Shown here: one piece after another, positions 13,600 through 20,332 of the stretch | How positions within the stretch are numbered: the stretch's first letter is position 1 | Layout: each line of letters begins with the position of its first letter | Virus record (IMG/VR): IMGVR_UViG_3300033148_001652 | Location: 1-41,349 of that record | Strand: one strand, 5' to 3' | Source: a virus | DNA: 41,349 bases | Translations under genes and position numbers: made by a program | Notes under the pieces: model-generated | Database searches by the model: none | What the model saw: only the letters and a program-made list of their open reading frames with translations | What the model was told of the DNA's origin: nothing

Positions 13600-13600
13600 A

Positions 13601-13765
13601 TTATATATAAGCAATTGTAACTTTAAAAGTTTGATTTAAAATGTATTTAATATTAATTATTAAATGTTGTTCACTTGTATATAAATCTTTATTTTTATTT
13701 ATCCATTCTTGAGCATCTTTCATACATTCTTCTATGGAATTATTATATATTATATGTTCTTTCAT
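13601..13765 (-). CDS. 54-aa mini-protein
   Basis: ATG 13763-13765, TAA 13601-13603. The peptide starts MKEHIIYNNSIEECMKDAQE and continues WINKNKDLYTSEQHLIINIK, YILNQTFKVTIAYI: soluble and helical. It begins 2 nt after the stop of the 82-aa gene, an operon-like spacing, and its stop touches the edge of structured unit D. Function unknown. Confidence 0.6.
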   Translation of the reverse strand: MKEHIIYNNSIEECMKDAQEWINKNKDLYTSEQHLIINIKYILNQTFKVTIAYI

Positions 13766-13767
13766 AC

Positions 13768-14016
13768 TTATACTTTCATTTTATTCTTTCCTATTCTATT
13801 TTTCTCATAATATGTAACAAAGAACGTTTCTATACCATATATAGTCTCAAAATGACCATATACTTTAGTATTTATAGGAACAATTGCTCCATCTCCATGT
13901 ATATTCACGTATCTATAAGTTAAATCACTATCTTTAAATCTAACTTTTTCTTGTGGTCTAATTCTTCCTTGAGTAGTTACTTGACCTAGCACTACTTGCG
14001 TATCTAATTGTATCAT
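13768..14016 (-). CDS. Small beta-rich hypothetical protein
   Basis: 82 aa (MIQLDTQVVLGQVTTQGRIRPQEKVRFKDSDLTYRYVNIHGDGAIVPINTKVYGHFETIYGIETFFVTYYEKNRIGKNKMKV). Alternating hydrophobic residues suggest a beta barrel. Leader variant TTTAAACCTTTACGACATG precedes the ATG. An intrinsic terminator lies just upstream. Confidence 0.75.
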   Translation of the reverse strand: MIQLDTQVVLGQVTTQGRIRPQEKVRFKDSDLTYRYVNIHGDGAIVPINTKVYGHFETIYGIETFFVTYYEKNRIGKNKMKV

Positions 14017-14029
14017 GTCGTAAAGGTTT

Positions 14030-14058
14030 AAAAAAGAGTATAACGTAATGTTATACCC
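14030..14058 (-). terminator. Intrinsic terminator, minus strand
   Basis: Read leftward: GGGTATAAC-ATTAC-GTTATACTC (9-bp stem with one G-U, 14036-14058) followed by TTTTTT (14030-14035). It follows the 38-aa membrane gene and precedes the gene starting at 14016 by about 14 nt. Confidence 0.8.
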
Positions 14059-14077
14059 TTCGTAAGTTAATAATTGG

Positions 14078-14194
14078 TTATCCTAGTTCAACAGCTAGTA
14101 TAATAGTACCAGCTACAAATAATGCAGAACCACCTAGTACAACTAAGCTATAATACATTATAGGATTCATAAAAGTTTTAATTGAAGTTTTCAT
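14078..14194 (-). CDS. 38-aa membrane mini-protein
   Basis: ATG 14192-14194. The peptide begins MKTSIKTFMNPIMYYSLV and continues VLGGSALFVAGTIILAVELG. Residues 11-35 form a long hydrophobic helix after a basic start. The frame is open 24 codons further up, but that segment overlaps the hairpin and the candidate promoter at 14221-14266. The shorter gene is therefore preferred, with leader ACTAAATATTAGACCAATG. It ends just before the terminator at 14058. Confidence 0.65.
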   Translation of the reverse strand: MKTSIKTFMNPIMYYSLVVLGGSALFVAGTIILAVELG

Positions 14195-14220
14195 TGGTCT
14201 AATATTTAGTTTACAATAGT

Positions 14221-14266
14221 CCTGTTTATATTCAAATCTAAGGAACAGGTTTCCCTTAAAACCCAA
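14221..14266 (-). promoter_or_regulatory. Candidate sigma-A promoter inside a hairpin
   Basis: Read leftward: TTG (14264-14266), 23-nt spacer, TAGATTTG (14233-14240, matching TAnnTTTG), about 40 nt before the ATG at 14194. The -7 box lies in the loop of a 6-bp inverted repeat CCTGTT (14221-14226) / AACAGG (14244-14249). The spacer is at the long end of the usual range, so confidence is moderate. Confidence 0.4.
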
Positions 14267-14309
14267 TACCTAATGTAGTCCCACCGTACTACATTGGATA
14301 TATTGGTTT
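14259..14309 (-). terminator. Large imperfect hairpin after the 146-aa gene
   Basis: AATGTAGT (14272-14279) pairs with ACTACATT (14288-14295) over an 8-nt loop. CC/GG, CCAATA/TATTGG (14263-14268 with 14301-14306) and AAA/TTT extend it through small bulges to about 19 bp. Read leftward it ends in GGGTTTTAA. It lies 12 nt after the stop at 14321, so a terminator or 3'-end stabiliser is the simplest reading. Confidence 0.55.
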
Positions 14310-14320
14310 ATATTGGTATA

Positions 14321-14761
14321 TTAGGCTTCAGGAGCATCATCAGCATCAACTTCAGCTTGAGGAGCTGGAGCAGATACAGGAGCTTGTGCAAAAGCACTTC
14401 CTAAAGCTACTTGAATAATCATTGCTTTACCAGCATGTGACAATTCAACAGATTCATTTCTAGTATTGATGAAGTCCTTACTATAAGTTCCTTCTTCACC
14501 AGTTCTATCATCTACATAAGAATCTCCTGCTTTACACTCTTCGGTGTCCATTGCAAGATAAGAACCACCAAGTGATGCCAAATGCTTTAAAGCAAATGCA
14601 TTACCAGTACCTGCACGATTTGCTAATCGGTCAAGTTGTCCTTTTGTTTGTTTAAATACTCCACTATCAGATGGATTATCCTTACTCTTCTCTGTTACAA
14701 TAACCCCTGCACCGTCTGCAAAGATTTGTATGTCTAGTATTGCTAATTTTACGTTTTTCAT
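14321..14761 (-). CDS. Leading accessory-arm protein, possibly ssDNA-binding
   Basis: 146 aa, first gene of the leftward arm. It has a regular alternating sequence (KNVKLAILDIQIFADGAGVIVTEKSKDNPSDSGVFKQTKGQLDRLANRAG) and an Ala/Pro-rich C-terminus ending in an acidic tip (AQAPVSAPAPQAEVDADDAPEA). An acidic tail on a small beta-rich protein is a hallmark of single-stranded DNA-binding proteins, and the position would suit one. No OB-fold signature is certain. The base composition is richer in G and C than its neighbours, which suggests high expression or different ancestry. Confidence 0.75.
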   Translation of the reverse strand: MKNVKLAILDIQIFADGAGVIVTEKSKDNPSDSGVFKQTKGQLDRLANRAGTGNAFALKHLASLGGSYLAMDTEECKAGDSYVDDRTGEEGTYSKDFINTRNESVELSHAGKAMIIQVALGSAFAQAPVSAPAPQAEVDADDAPEA

Positions 14762-14947
14762 AACTTTTAATTTTAAATTTAGATTTATATTGGATTAACA
14801 GAAGAACATACGGGGGATGTTCATCTTAAAATTTAGTAAGGGGGTCTGGTATAAGGTGGTCTACGACCATCTATATACAATCATAATTTTTTCTGCGCTG
14901 AAATTTTTTTTTGGTGTAATATTACAATATATGTAAAACCATATACG

Positions 14948-14985
14948 GTATATAATATAGACTTATGTATATAATATAGACTTAT
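14948..14985. repeat. Perfect tandem 19-bp repeat
   Basis: GTATATAATATAGACTTAT occurs twice head to tail (14948-14966 and 14967-14985) with no mismatch. Located in the divergent control region, it could be an operator, iteron or promoter duplication. Confidence 0.85.
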
Positions 14986-15021
14986 ATGTAAAATACGTAA
15001 AATTATAATTTATTATAACAC

Positions 15022-15054
15022 AAAAAACCCCATATATATTTCTATATATAGGGT
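15022..15054 (-). terminator. Leftward intrinsic terminator in the control region
   Basis: ACCC plus TATATAT (15027-15039) pair with ATATATA plus GGGT (15044-15054) over a 2-nt bulge and a 4-nt loop. Read leftward the stem is followed by six T (15022-15027). No leftward gene ends here, so it would stop a short leftward or antisense transcript made between 15054 and the late promoter. Confidence 0.6.
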
Positions 15055-15081
15055 CTAATGTTAAACCATATAAAACTTGTT

Positions 15082-15144
15082 ATGAAAAAACAATATGCAA
15101 TTTATATATTATGGTACATAAACTACTATCGCATTGCAATCTAA
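15082..15144 (+). CDS. Possible 20-aa leader peptide
   Basis: ATG 15082 to TAA 15142-15144: MKKQYAIYILWYINYYRIAI, rich in aromatic residues. It is followed at once by a weak 6-bp hairpin AGGATA/TATCCT (15144-15165) and a T-rich stretch, an attenuator-like order. No promoter was found in front of it, so translation is uncertain. Confidence 0.25.
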   Translation: MKKQYAIYILWYINYYRIAI

Positions 15145-15241
15145 GGATAATTTTTGATATATCCTAATTTTATTGTATATTTTTTAAACGGTGTTATTGT
15201 ATATAGTATATAAGGTATAGAATAAGAAAATCTGTATATAG

Positions 15242-15272
15242 TTTGGTATTGTCGAAAAAAGGTCTATATTTG
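15242..15272 (+). promoter_or_regulatory. Strong Bacteroidota sigma-A promoter of the late arm
   Basis: TTTG at 15242-15245, a 19-nt spacer and TATATTTG at 15265-15272 match the Bacteroidota -33/-7 consensus (TTTG, TAnnTTTG) exactly. Transcription should start near 15279, about 12 nt before the first rightward ATG (15291). It drives the packaging and structural genes with host RNA polymerase. Confidence 0.85.
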
Positions 15273-15290
15273 TGTATATAATAATAAAGT

Positions 15291-15527
15291 ATGCAGAATT
15301 TTGACAATGTATCTCATATAATAAGAGATATACAAAAGAAGATTAAAGCTAAACATGGAATAGATTTAAAACCAAGTGAAATAAAGCAAATCATAAACAG
15401 TCAATTCAAGAACTTTAAAAAGTATACAGAACAAGAAGAAGATATTAAAATCGACTATGTTGGTAAATTTAAGATAAAACCAATGAGGAGATTTTATTTA
15501 AATCAAAAGAAAGAAGATGCAAATTGA
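15291..15527 (+). CDS. Small IHF/HU-like DNA-binding protein (tentative)
   Basis: 78 aa. HIIRDIQKKIKAKHGIDLKPSEIKQIINSQFKNFKKYTEQEEDIKIDYVGKFKIKPMRRFYLNQ: two N-terminal helices followed by the IxxxxVGKFxIKP hairpin reminiscent of the HU/IHF arm region, but truncated relative to the roughly 95-aa family. Short IHF-like proteins are a known part of crAss-like structural modules. First gene after the late promoter; overlaps the next gene by 11 nt. Confidence 0.7.
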   Translation: MQNFDNVSHIIRDIQKKIKAKHGIDLKPSEIKQIINSQFKNFKKYTEQEEDIKIDYVGKFKIKPMRRFYLNQKKEDAN

Positions 15528-15717
15528 ACATATATACTTACTAGAGGAATATGAATACGTAATAGATGATGATACATTACTAGACTATAATAGTTTAATT
15601 AAACGTATTAAAGAGTTACGTAAATTAGATATTACAGATAAGGATATAATCAAGCGAATAAAGGTAAAACTAGGAGAAGTTTTTGAACCAATTACAAGAT
15701 TACACAATATATGTTAA
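15517..15717 (+). CDS. Small hypothetical protein
   Basis: 66 aa, acidic and helical (MQIEHIYLLEEYEYVIDDDTLLDYNSLIKRIKELRKLDITDKDIIKRIKVKLGEVFEPITRLHNIC). The start overlaps the previous gene by 11 nt and the end overlaps the next by 7 nt. Coupled translation in the packaging operon is likely. No family recognised. Confidence 0.75.
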   Translation: MQIEHIYLLEEYEYVIDDDTLLDYNSLIKRIKELRKLDITDKDIIKRIKVKLGEVFEPITRLHNIC

Positions 15718-16385
15718 AGTTATTCAAGATTGAAGGTGATATGCTAGTACTAGATAAGGATGAAATACGCCTTATAAGTGAATTTAGAACTATACTAGAA
15801 AGAGATAAGGGAAGTAAGGGAGATACACAAGGTAGAAAGAAATTCAGAGCCTTTAGTGAATTTGCATACATATATCATACAACAGATATTCTAAGTATTC
15901 CTAATAAAGAAGGATACAATAAAGATAAAACTCATACTTTCGCTATTAAAGAAAGTAGACTTCCTGAAGATTGGAAAATTGATAAGCAAATACAAGAAGC
16001 TATTGATAAGTACAAAGAGTTACAATTAGATATACCTAGTCTTAAAATATTGTCCTCATTAAAGAGAGGTTTAAGTACTTCTAGTGAAGTTGTAGATATT
16101 ATTGTAGATAAGATGCAAGATACAATTAAAACTCTCTTATCAGCCGATATTGATGGAGAAGATGATTGGATAACTAATGATGAAGGTCAAGCAGTACCAA
16201 ATCCTAATAGTACTGAGAGAAAGATTGAGAAACTGACTAAGCATTTGGATAGGATATTAGCTATCGCAGGTAAATTACCAAAGACTATTGATGAGATTGG
16301 AAAAGTAACTGAGAAAGTTAAACAAGAAATGGAAGATGGTAATGTTATTAGAGGTAATCGTCAATTAGGGAGTAGAGAAGCTTAA
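15711..16385 (+). CDS. Packaging-module protein, possible small terminase-like
   Basis: 224 aa, helical and charged. The N-terminal domain (LVLDKDEIRLISEFRTILERDKGSKGDTQGRKKFRAFSEFAYIYHTTDI) is followed by a central part (LKILSSLKRGLSTSSEVVDIIVDKMQDTIKTLL) and a C-terminal helix pair (ERKIEKLTKHLDRILAIAGKLPKTIDEIGKVTEKVKQEM). Its position three genes before TerL and its helical build would fit a small-terminase role, but no helix-turn-helix is clear. The resemblance to crAss-like structural-module proteins is by context only. Confidence 0.7.
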   Translation: MLKLFKIEGDMLVLDKDEIRLISEFRTILERDKGSKGDTQGRKKFRAFSEFAYIYHTTDILSIPNKEGYNKDKTHTFAIKESRLPEDWKIDKQIQEAIDKYKELQLDIPSLKILSSLKRGLSTSSEVVDIIVDKMQDTIKTLLSADIDGEDDWITNDEGQAVPNPNSTERKIEKLTKHLDRILAIAGKLPKTIDEIGKVTEKVKQEMEDGNVIRGNRQLGSREA

Positions 16386-16386
16386 T

Positions 16387-17388
16387 ATGAAAATGGAATT
16401 TGGCATAAGAGGTAAGAACAGTCCTAATCCTAGTGACCCCACTAAGGTTAATCATTTAGTACGTAGAAATATAGTATTTGATGAACCTACACATGCTTAT
16501 ACAGATGAAGACGGAAATCCTTATATATCTGCTACTACATTAATTGGTAAATACGAAACTCCATTTGATTCTGAATATTGGTTAATGTTTACTGCTATTA
16601 AACGTAATGGTTATAAACCTTATCCTATACTAGATAAGAGACAGATTAAGATAAAGGGTAAAACATATGCTCTACAACATCTATACGATAATGAAGATAG
16701 ATATTTAAGAATTAAGACTGATGCTATTCGTAAAGAATGGGATATAACTAATAAGAACGCTTGTGACAAAGGTAATCATCATCATAATCTAATTGAGGAT
16801 GAAATAAACAAGTTTAGTAATACCATGAATATCAGATTCGATGATATGGTACAAAAAGGTCTTACTAGTCCTAAAAAGATATTAAATAAAGAAGCACTAT
16901 ATAATAGTAAGATAAGAACACATTATCCTGCTATATATAAAAGATTAATTCAGTTATTAAAAGAAGGTTGGACTATACATGCAGAGAAACGTATATATAG
17001 TTACTTTTATAGAATAGCTGGTACAATAGATGTACTATGTACTAGAGGTAAAGAGGTTATCTTATTAGATTGGAAGACTAATAAAGATAGTATGAAGTTT
17101 ACTAGTGGTTATTATAAGAAAGTAAACGGTGTTAAAACTAATGAATGGATATCTAAGAATGATACACTTAAATACCCTTTAAATCATGTACCTGAATGTA
17201 AAGGTATGATATATACTATACAATTAAGCTTATATGCTTATATATGTGAGTTATGGGGGTATAAAGTAATTAAATTAGAACTATGTCATTTATTGGATAA
17301 CCAAGAGCCTACATTTTACGATATTGAATATAGAAAACAAGATGTACATAAAATGATATTACATTATACTAAAACAAAAAACAAATAG
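16387..17388 (+). CDS. PD-(D/E)XK nuclease
   Basis: 333 aa. The RecB/AddB-type nuclease core is visible in the second half: AEKRIYSYFYRIAGTIDVLCTRGKEVILLDWKTNK (GTIDVL with Asp, then LLDWKTNK with Asp and Lys) and the QLSLYAYICE helix (QxxxY). It also has an N-terminal cap (DEPTHAYTDEDGNPYISATTLIGKY) and an HHHN cluster (GNHHHNLIEDE). crAss-like phages commonly carry such a nuclease beside the terminase, where it may process DNA ends or recombination intermediates. Confidence 0.85.
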   Translation: MKMEFGIRGKNSPNPSDPTKVNHLVRRNIVFDEPTHAYTDEDGNPYISATTLIGKYETPFDSEYWLMFTAIKRNGYKPYPILDKRQIKIKGKTYALQHLYDNEDRYLRIKTDAIRKEWDITNKNACDKGNHHHNLIEDEINKFSNTMNIRFDDMVQKGLTSPKKILNKEALYNSKIRTHYPAIYKRLIQLLKEGWTIHAEKRIYSYFYRIAGTIDVLCTRGKEVILLDWKTNKDSMKFTSGYYKKVNGVKTNEWISKNDTLKYPLNHVPECKGMIYTIQLSLYAYICELWGYKVIKLELCHLLDNQEPTFYDIEYRKQDVHKMILHYTKTKNK

Positions 17389-17390
17389 AT

Positions 17391-18023
17391 ATGGAAAGTA
17401 AATTTATATACCTGTTATTAGCAGGTCATGGTGGTCTTATAAATGGTAAGTATGTAACACCTGGAAAACGTTCTCCTATATGGGAAGATGGAAGTGTTTA
17501 TTATGAAGGTGTAGGAAATAGAGATATAGTAGATAGAATAAGTAATAAACTAGATGTATGTGGTATACTTCATCATAAAATCACTACAGGGGGAGTTGAT
17601 ACTGGATTAAGTAGAAGAGCAGACGTAATTAATGCATACTGTGCAATGTATGGTACAGATAGATGTGTATTAATCGAAGTACATTCAAATGGATTTAGCG
17701 ACCCTGATGCAAAAGGTTGGGAAGTATATAGTACTAAAGGTTTAACAAAGAGTGACGCAGTTGCTACTATAATGTACGAAGAAGCACAAAAAGAATTCCC
17801 TACAGAAAGATTTAGAAAAGATACTAAAGATGGTGACCCTGATAAAGAAGCTAACTTTACTGTTATAGCTAAAAGTAAATGTAGAGCAGTACTTACTGAA
17901 AACTTCTTTCAAACAAATCCTCATGAATGTAAGGATATATTGATGAAAGAAGAAGGTAGAGAAAAAATAGCAGAATTACATTATAGAGCAATTGAAAGAA
18001 TAGAAAGAGAAATAGAATTATGA
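17391..18023 (+). CDS. N-acetylmuramoyl-L-alanine amidase (endolysin)
   Basis: 210 aa Amidase_3 domain. Zinc ligands and catalytic residue are in place: AGHGG (His13), Glu40 (YYEGVGNRD), VHSN (His98) and LTENFF (Glu170). It has no signal peptide, so export would need a holin; small membrane proteins at 34493-34840 and 7780-7944 are candidates. It cleaves the stem peptide from glycan strands. It overlaps the next gene by 4 nt. Confidence 0.93.
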   Translation: MESKFIYLLLAGHGGLINGKYVTPGKRSPIWEDGSVYYEGVGNRDIVDRISNKLDVCGILHHKITTGGVDTGLSRRADVINAYCAMYGTDRCVLIEVHSNGFSDPDAKGWEVYSTKGLTKSDAVATIMYEEAQKEFPTERFRKDTKDGDPDKEANFTVIAKSKCRAVLTENFFQTNPHECKDILMKEEGREKIAELHYRAIERIEREIEL

Positions 18024-18283
18024 AAGTAGATATAGTTATAATGGAAAATTATGAAGCGATAAGACAGAGAGAGCAAGACCCACAAATGGCTGAAGCTGCT
18101 CCTATAGAACCTGTTTATTATCATACTGAATATAATTTCCGAATTACACATTTAAATAATTACACACTTGATGGTAGAAATGACCCACCATTGATAGTAG
18201 CAAGTATTGGAAATGAGGTTAGAAATATTGTACATACTGCAAAAATACAAGAAGCGTTTGATTACGAACTAAATCATAGATAA
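18020..18283 (+). CDS. Small protein directly before TerL
   Basis: 87 aa (MKVDIVIMENYEAIRQREQDPQMAEAAPIEPVYYHTEYNFRITHLNNYTLDGRNDPPLIVASIGNEVRNIVHTAKIQEAFDYELNHR). No recognised family. Its TAA is followed immediately and in the same frame by the TTG start of terminase, so the two are separated by a single stop codon. It may be a packaging cofactor; alternatively MENYEAIRQ (8th codon) is the start. Confidence 0.7.
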   Translation: MKVDIVIMENYEAIRQREQDPQMAEAAPIEPVYYHTEYNFRITHLNNYTLDGRNDPPLIVASIGNEVRNIVHTAKIQEAFDYELNHR

Positions 18284-20323
18284 TTGCATAAATACGAAGA
18301 CATATCATTTGTTAATACAGAGTATTTTAGAGAAGCGGCTAAGTACTTTGATAAACATGGAGTATACACTCATGCACCTAAAGGTTCTAATGATTATATA
18401 GAATATTGGGATGAACAGGAAAGAAGGTGCAAAGAAGGTTATAAAGTAGGTGATATAACTATTACAGGAGAACATTATGGTTATCTTAACTTTGGTAGAA
18501 TCAGATTAATTAAGAATCCTACTAGATTAACTATTGAACAAGTTGCTAAAGGAGAGAAGATAGCAGATAAAAAAGTACCAGGTTTCCCAATGTTCTATGA
18601 TGGTGATTATCATTATTTTAAAGCTGTTGAGAAAGCTAGGAAACTAGGTAAACATATGTGTGTTGGAAAAGCTAGACGTAAAGGTTATAGTTTTAAGAAT
18701 GCATGGATTGCTGCTAATAGAGCTAATCTACATAGAGATACAACTACTGTATTAGGTGCTTTTGATAGTTCTTATTTATATCCTGGTCTAACAGGTACTA
18801 TGACTATGGTTAGAAGTAATCTAGATTTCATAAATAAACATACTGATTGGAATAAAGGTAGACTTAAAAATGGAAATGACCACATAAAGATAGGATATAA
18901 AGAAAATGGAGTTGATGCTGAATTCGGTTTTCTATCTGAAGTTATATGTGCTACATTTGGTTTAAATAATCCAGGTGCCGCAAGGGGTAAGGATGGTACT
19001 CTAATAATGTTAGAGGAAGCAGGTAAATTCCCTAATCTATTAGAGTCTTTAGCATCTACTAAACCAACTGTTGAAGATGGTGGTTTCGTAACAGGTCAAA
19101 TACTGATATTCGGAACAGGTGGGGGTGAAGATTCAAATTGGGACGGATTTGAAGAAATATTCTATAATCCTGACCTATACAATATGATGCCATTTGAGAA
19201 TGTTTGGGATGATGATTCATATGGTACTTCATGTGGTTTCTTTATACCTCAAGAATTATGTTTAACAGGTTTCGTAGATAAAGATGGTAATAGTCAAATT
19301 AAACCTGCTTTAGAATTTGAAAAACAAGTTAAGACACATATTAAAGAGAATGCTAAATCTGATAGTACTTTAGTAACATATATGATGGAGTATCCTTCAT
19401 GTCCTAAAGAAGCATTTAGTAGAACATCTAATAATATATTCCCTACATTACTTTTAGAAGCTCAATTAAAGAGAGTTCAAAATGACCCTAGTATAAAATA
19501 CTTAGGACGTAATGGAGTACTTATTCCAAAGGAAGGAGGACATAAACTTAAAATGACTAAGGGAAATAATGTAGATTATAAGCCTGTACTAAACTTCCCA
19601 ATAAAGAAAGGAGATAATGTAGAAGGTTGTTTTGTAGAATGGCAACCACCTTATCGTGATGGTAATGGTAACATACCTAAAGGATTGTATAGGATATGGA
19701 ATGACCCTTATGCACAAGATAAGAACAAAGACCAAATTACAGCATACGATTCATTAGGTTCTACATATGTATATGAAAGGACTAATACATTTACTCCAAG
19801 TAGAGGTGATATACTTGTTGGAGCATTTGTTGGTAGACCATCTACAATGGATGAATATAATGAACAATTACTCGCTATCACTAAATATTATAACGGGGAG
19901 TGTATGTTTGAGAATGATAGAGGGGATGTTAAAAATTATTTTAAAAAGAGACAAGAATATCATTTACTTGCTAATGAACCAGAGGTTACATGGAAGAAAG
20001 AATTGCAAACTAAAAGTACTGGAAGAAGTAAGGGTATAATGATGAATGATAAACGTAAAGGTACTGCCGCGATATATTTAAGAGATTGGCTAATATCTAA
20101 GCGCGGTGTAGACAAGGACGGTCACGACATTTTAAATTTACACTATATATATGATGAAGCTTTGCTAAAAGAGTTGCTTAAATGGAATAAAAAGGGTAAC
20201 TTTGACAGGGTGTCAAGTTTGCTTGTCGGTATGTTCGATTATAGAGAAGCTGAACACATTGAAATACAAGAAGCCATACAAGATAATACAGATAGTTTTT
20301 TTAATAGACAATTTTATACTTAA
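18284..20323 (+). CDS. terL: Terminase large subunit
   Basis: 679 aa packaging motor. ATPase: Walker A variant VGKARRKGYSFKNAW (residues 127-141, the crAss-type RRKGYS version) and Walker B LIMLEEAGK (240-248). RNase H-like nuclease: RIWNDPYAQDK (about 465), MFENDRGDVKNYF and VGMFDYRE near the C-terminus supply acidic metal ligands. The N-terminal ITGEHYGYLNFGRI is typical of crAss-like TerL. No ATG lies near the N-terminus; TTG at 18284, right behind an in-frame TAA, is the only reasonable start. Confidence 0.93.
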   Translation: MHKYEDISFVNTEYFREAAKYFDKHGVYTHAPKGSNDYIEYWDEQERRCKEGYKVGDITITGEHYGYLNFGRIRLIKNPTRLTIEQVAKGEKIADKKVPGFPMFYDGDYHYFKAVEKARKLGKHMCVGKARRKGYSFKNAWIAANRANLHRDTTTVLGAFDSSYLYPGLTGTMTMVRSNLDFINKHTDWNKGRLKNGNDHIKIGYKENGVDAEFGFLSEVICATFGLNNPGAARGKDGTLIMLEEAGKFPNLLESLASTKPTVEDGGFVTGQILIFGTGGGEDSNWDGFEEIFYNPDLYNMMPFENVWDDDSYGTSCGFFIPQELCLTGFVDKDGNSQIKPALEFEKQVKTHIKENAKSDSTLVTYMMEYPSCPKEAFSRTSNNIFPTLLLEAQLKRVQNDPSIKYLGRNGVLIPKEGGHKLKMTKGNNVDYKPVLNFPIKKGDNVEGCFVEWQPPYRDGNGNIPKGLYRIWNDPYAQDKNKDQITAYDSLGSTYVYERTNTFTPSRGDILVGAFVGRPSTMDEYNEQLLAITKYYNGECMFENDRGDVKNYFKKRQEYHLLANEPEVTWKKELQTKSTGRSKGIMMNDKRKGTAAIYLRDWLISKRGVDKDGHDILNLHYIYDEALLKELLKWNKKGNFDRVSSLLVGMFDYREAEHIEIQEAIQDNTDSFFNRQFYT

Positions 20324-20332
20324 CGATATAAT

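Larger units (their letters stand above)
13079..13600 (-). other. Gene-free region packed with helices
   Basis: No open frame of useful length on the leftward strand. From right to left it holds structured unit D (13506-13599), two hairpins at 13435-13454 (TATGTAC-6 nt-GTACATA) and 13462-13475 (AGGGT-AAAT-ACCCT), unit C (13291-13379), unit B (13186-13288) and unit A (13103-13149). The A+T-rich part around 13382-13460 has recurring TATTGTA-like words and could also be a replication origin. Whether this is one large RNA, several small ones or DNA structure cannot be told from sequence alone. Confidence 0.5.
14762..15290. promoter_or_regulatory. Divergent control region between the two arms
   Basis: 529 nt without a long gene. 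From left: hairpin GAACAT-ACGGGGG-ATGTTC (14804-14822); a G-run at about 14841-14846; hairpin TGGTC-TAC-GACCA (near 14858-14870); a T-tract near 14903-14912; two tandem 19-bp repeats (14948-14985); a leftward terminator (15022-15054); a 20-codon open frame (15082-15144); and the rightward promoter (15242-15272). No TAnnTTTG box was found for the leftward gene, so its promoter may be of another type, perhaps phage-specific. Confidence 0.7.

Noticed and set aside
13675-13923. 82-codon plus-strand frame rich in Tyr/Ile/Leu
   Set aside because: Shadow of two minus-strand genes (13601-13765 and 13768-14016) with operon spacing.
14811-14846. G-quadruplex from the two G-runs in the control region
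   Set aside because: Only two long G-runs are close together; the other two would be GG pairs, too weak to claim.
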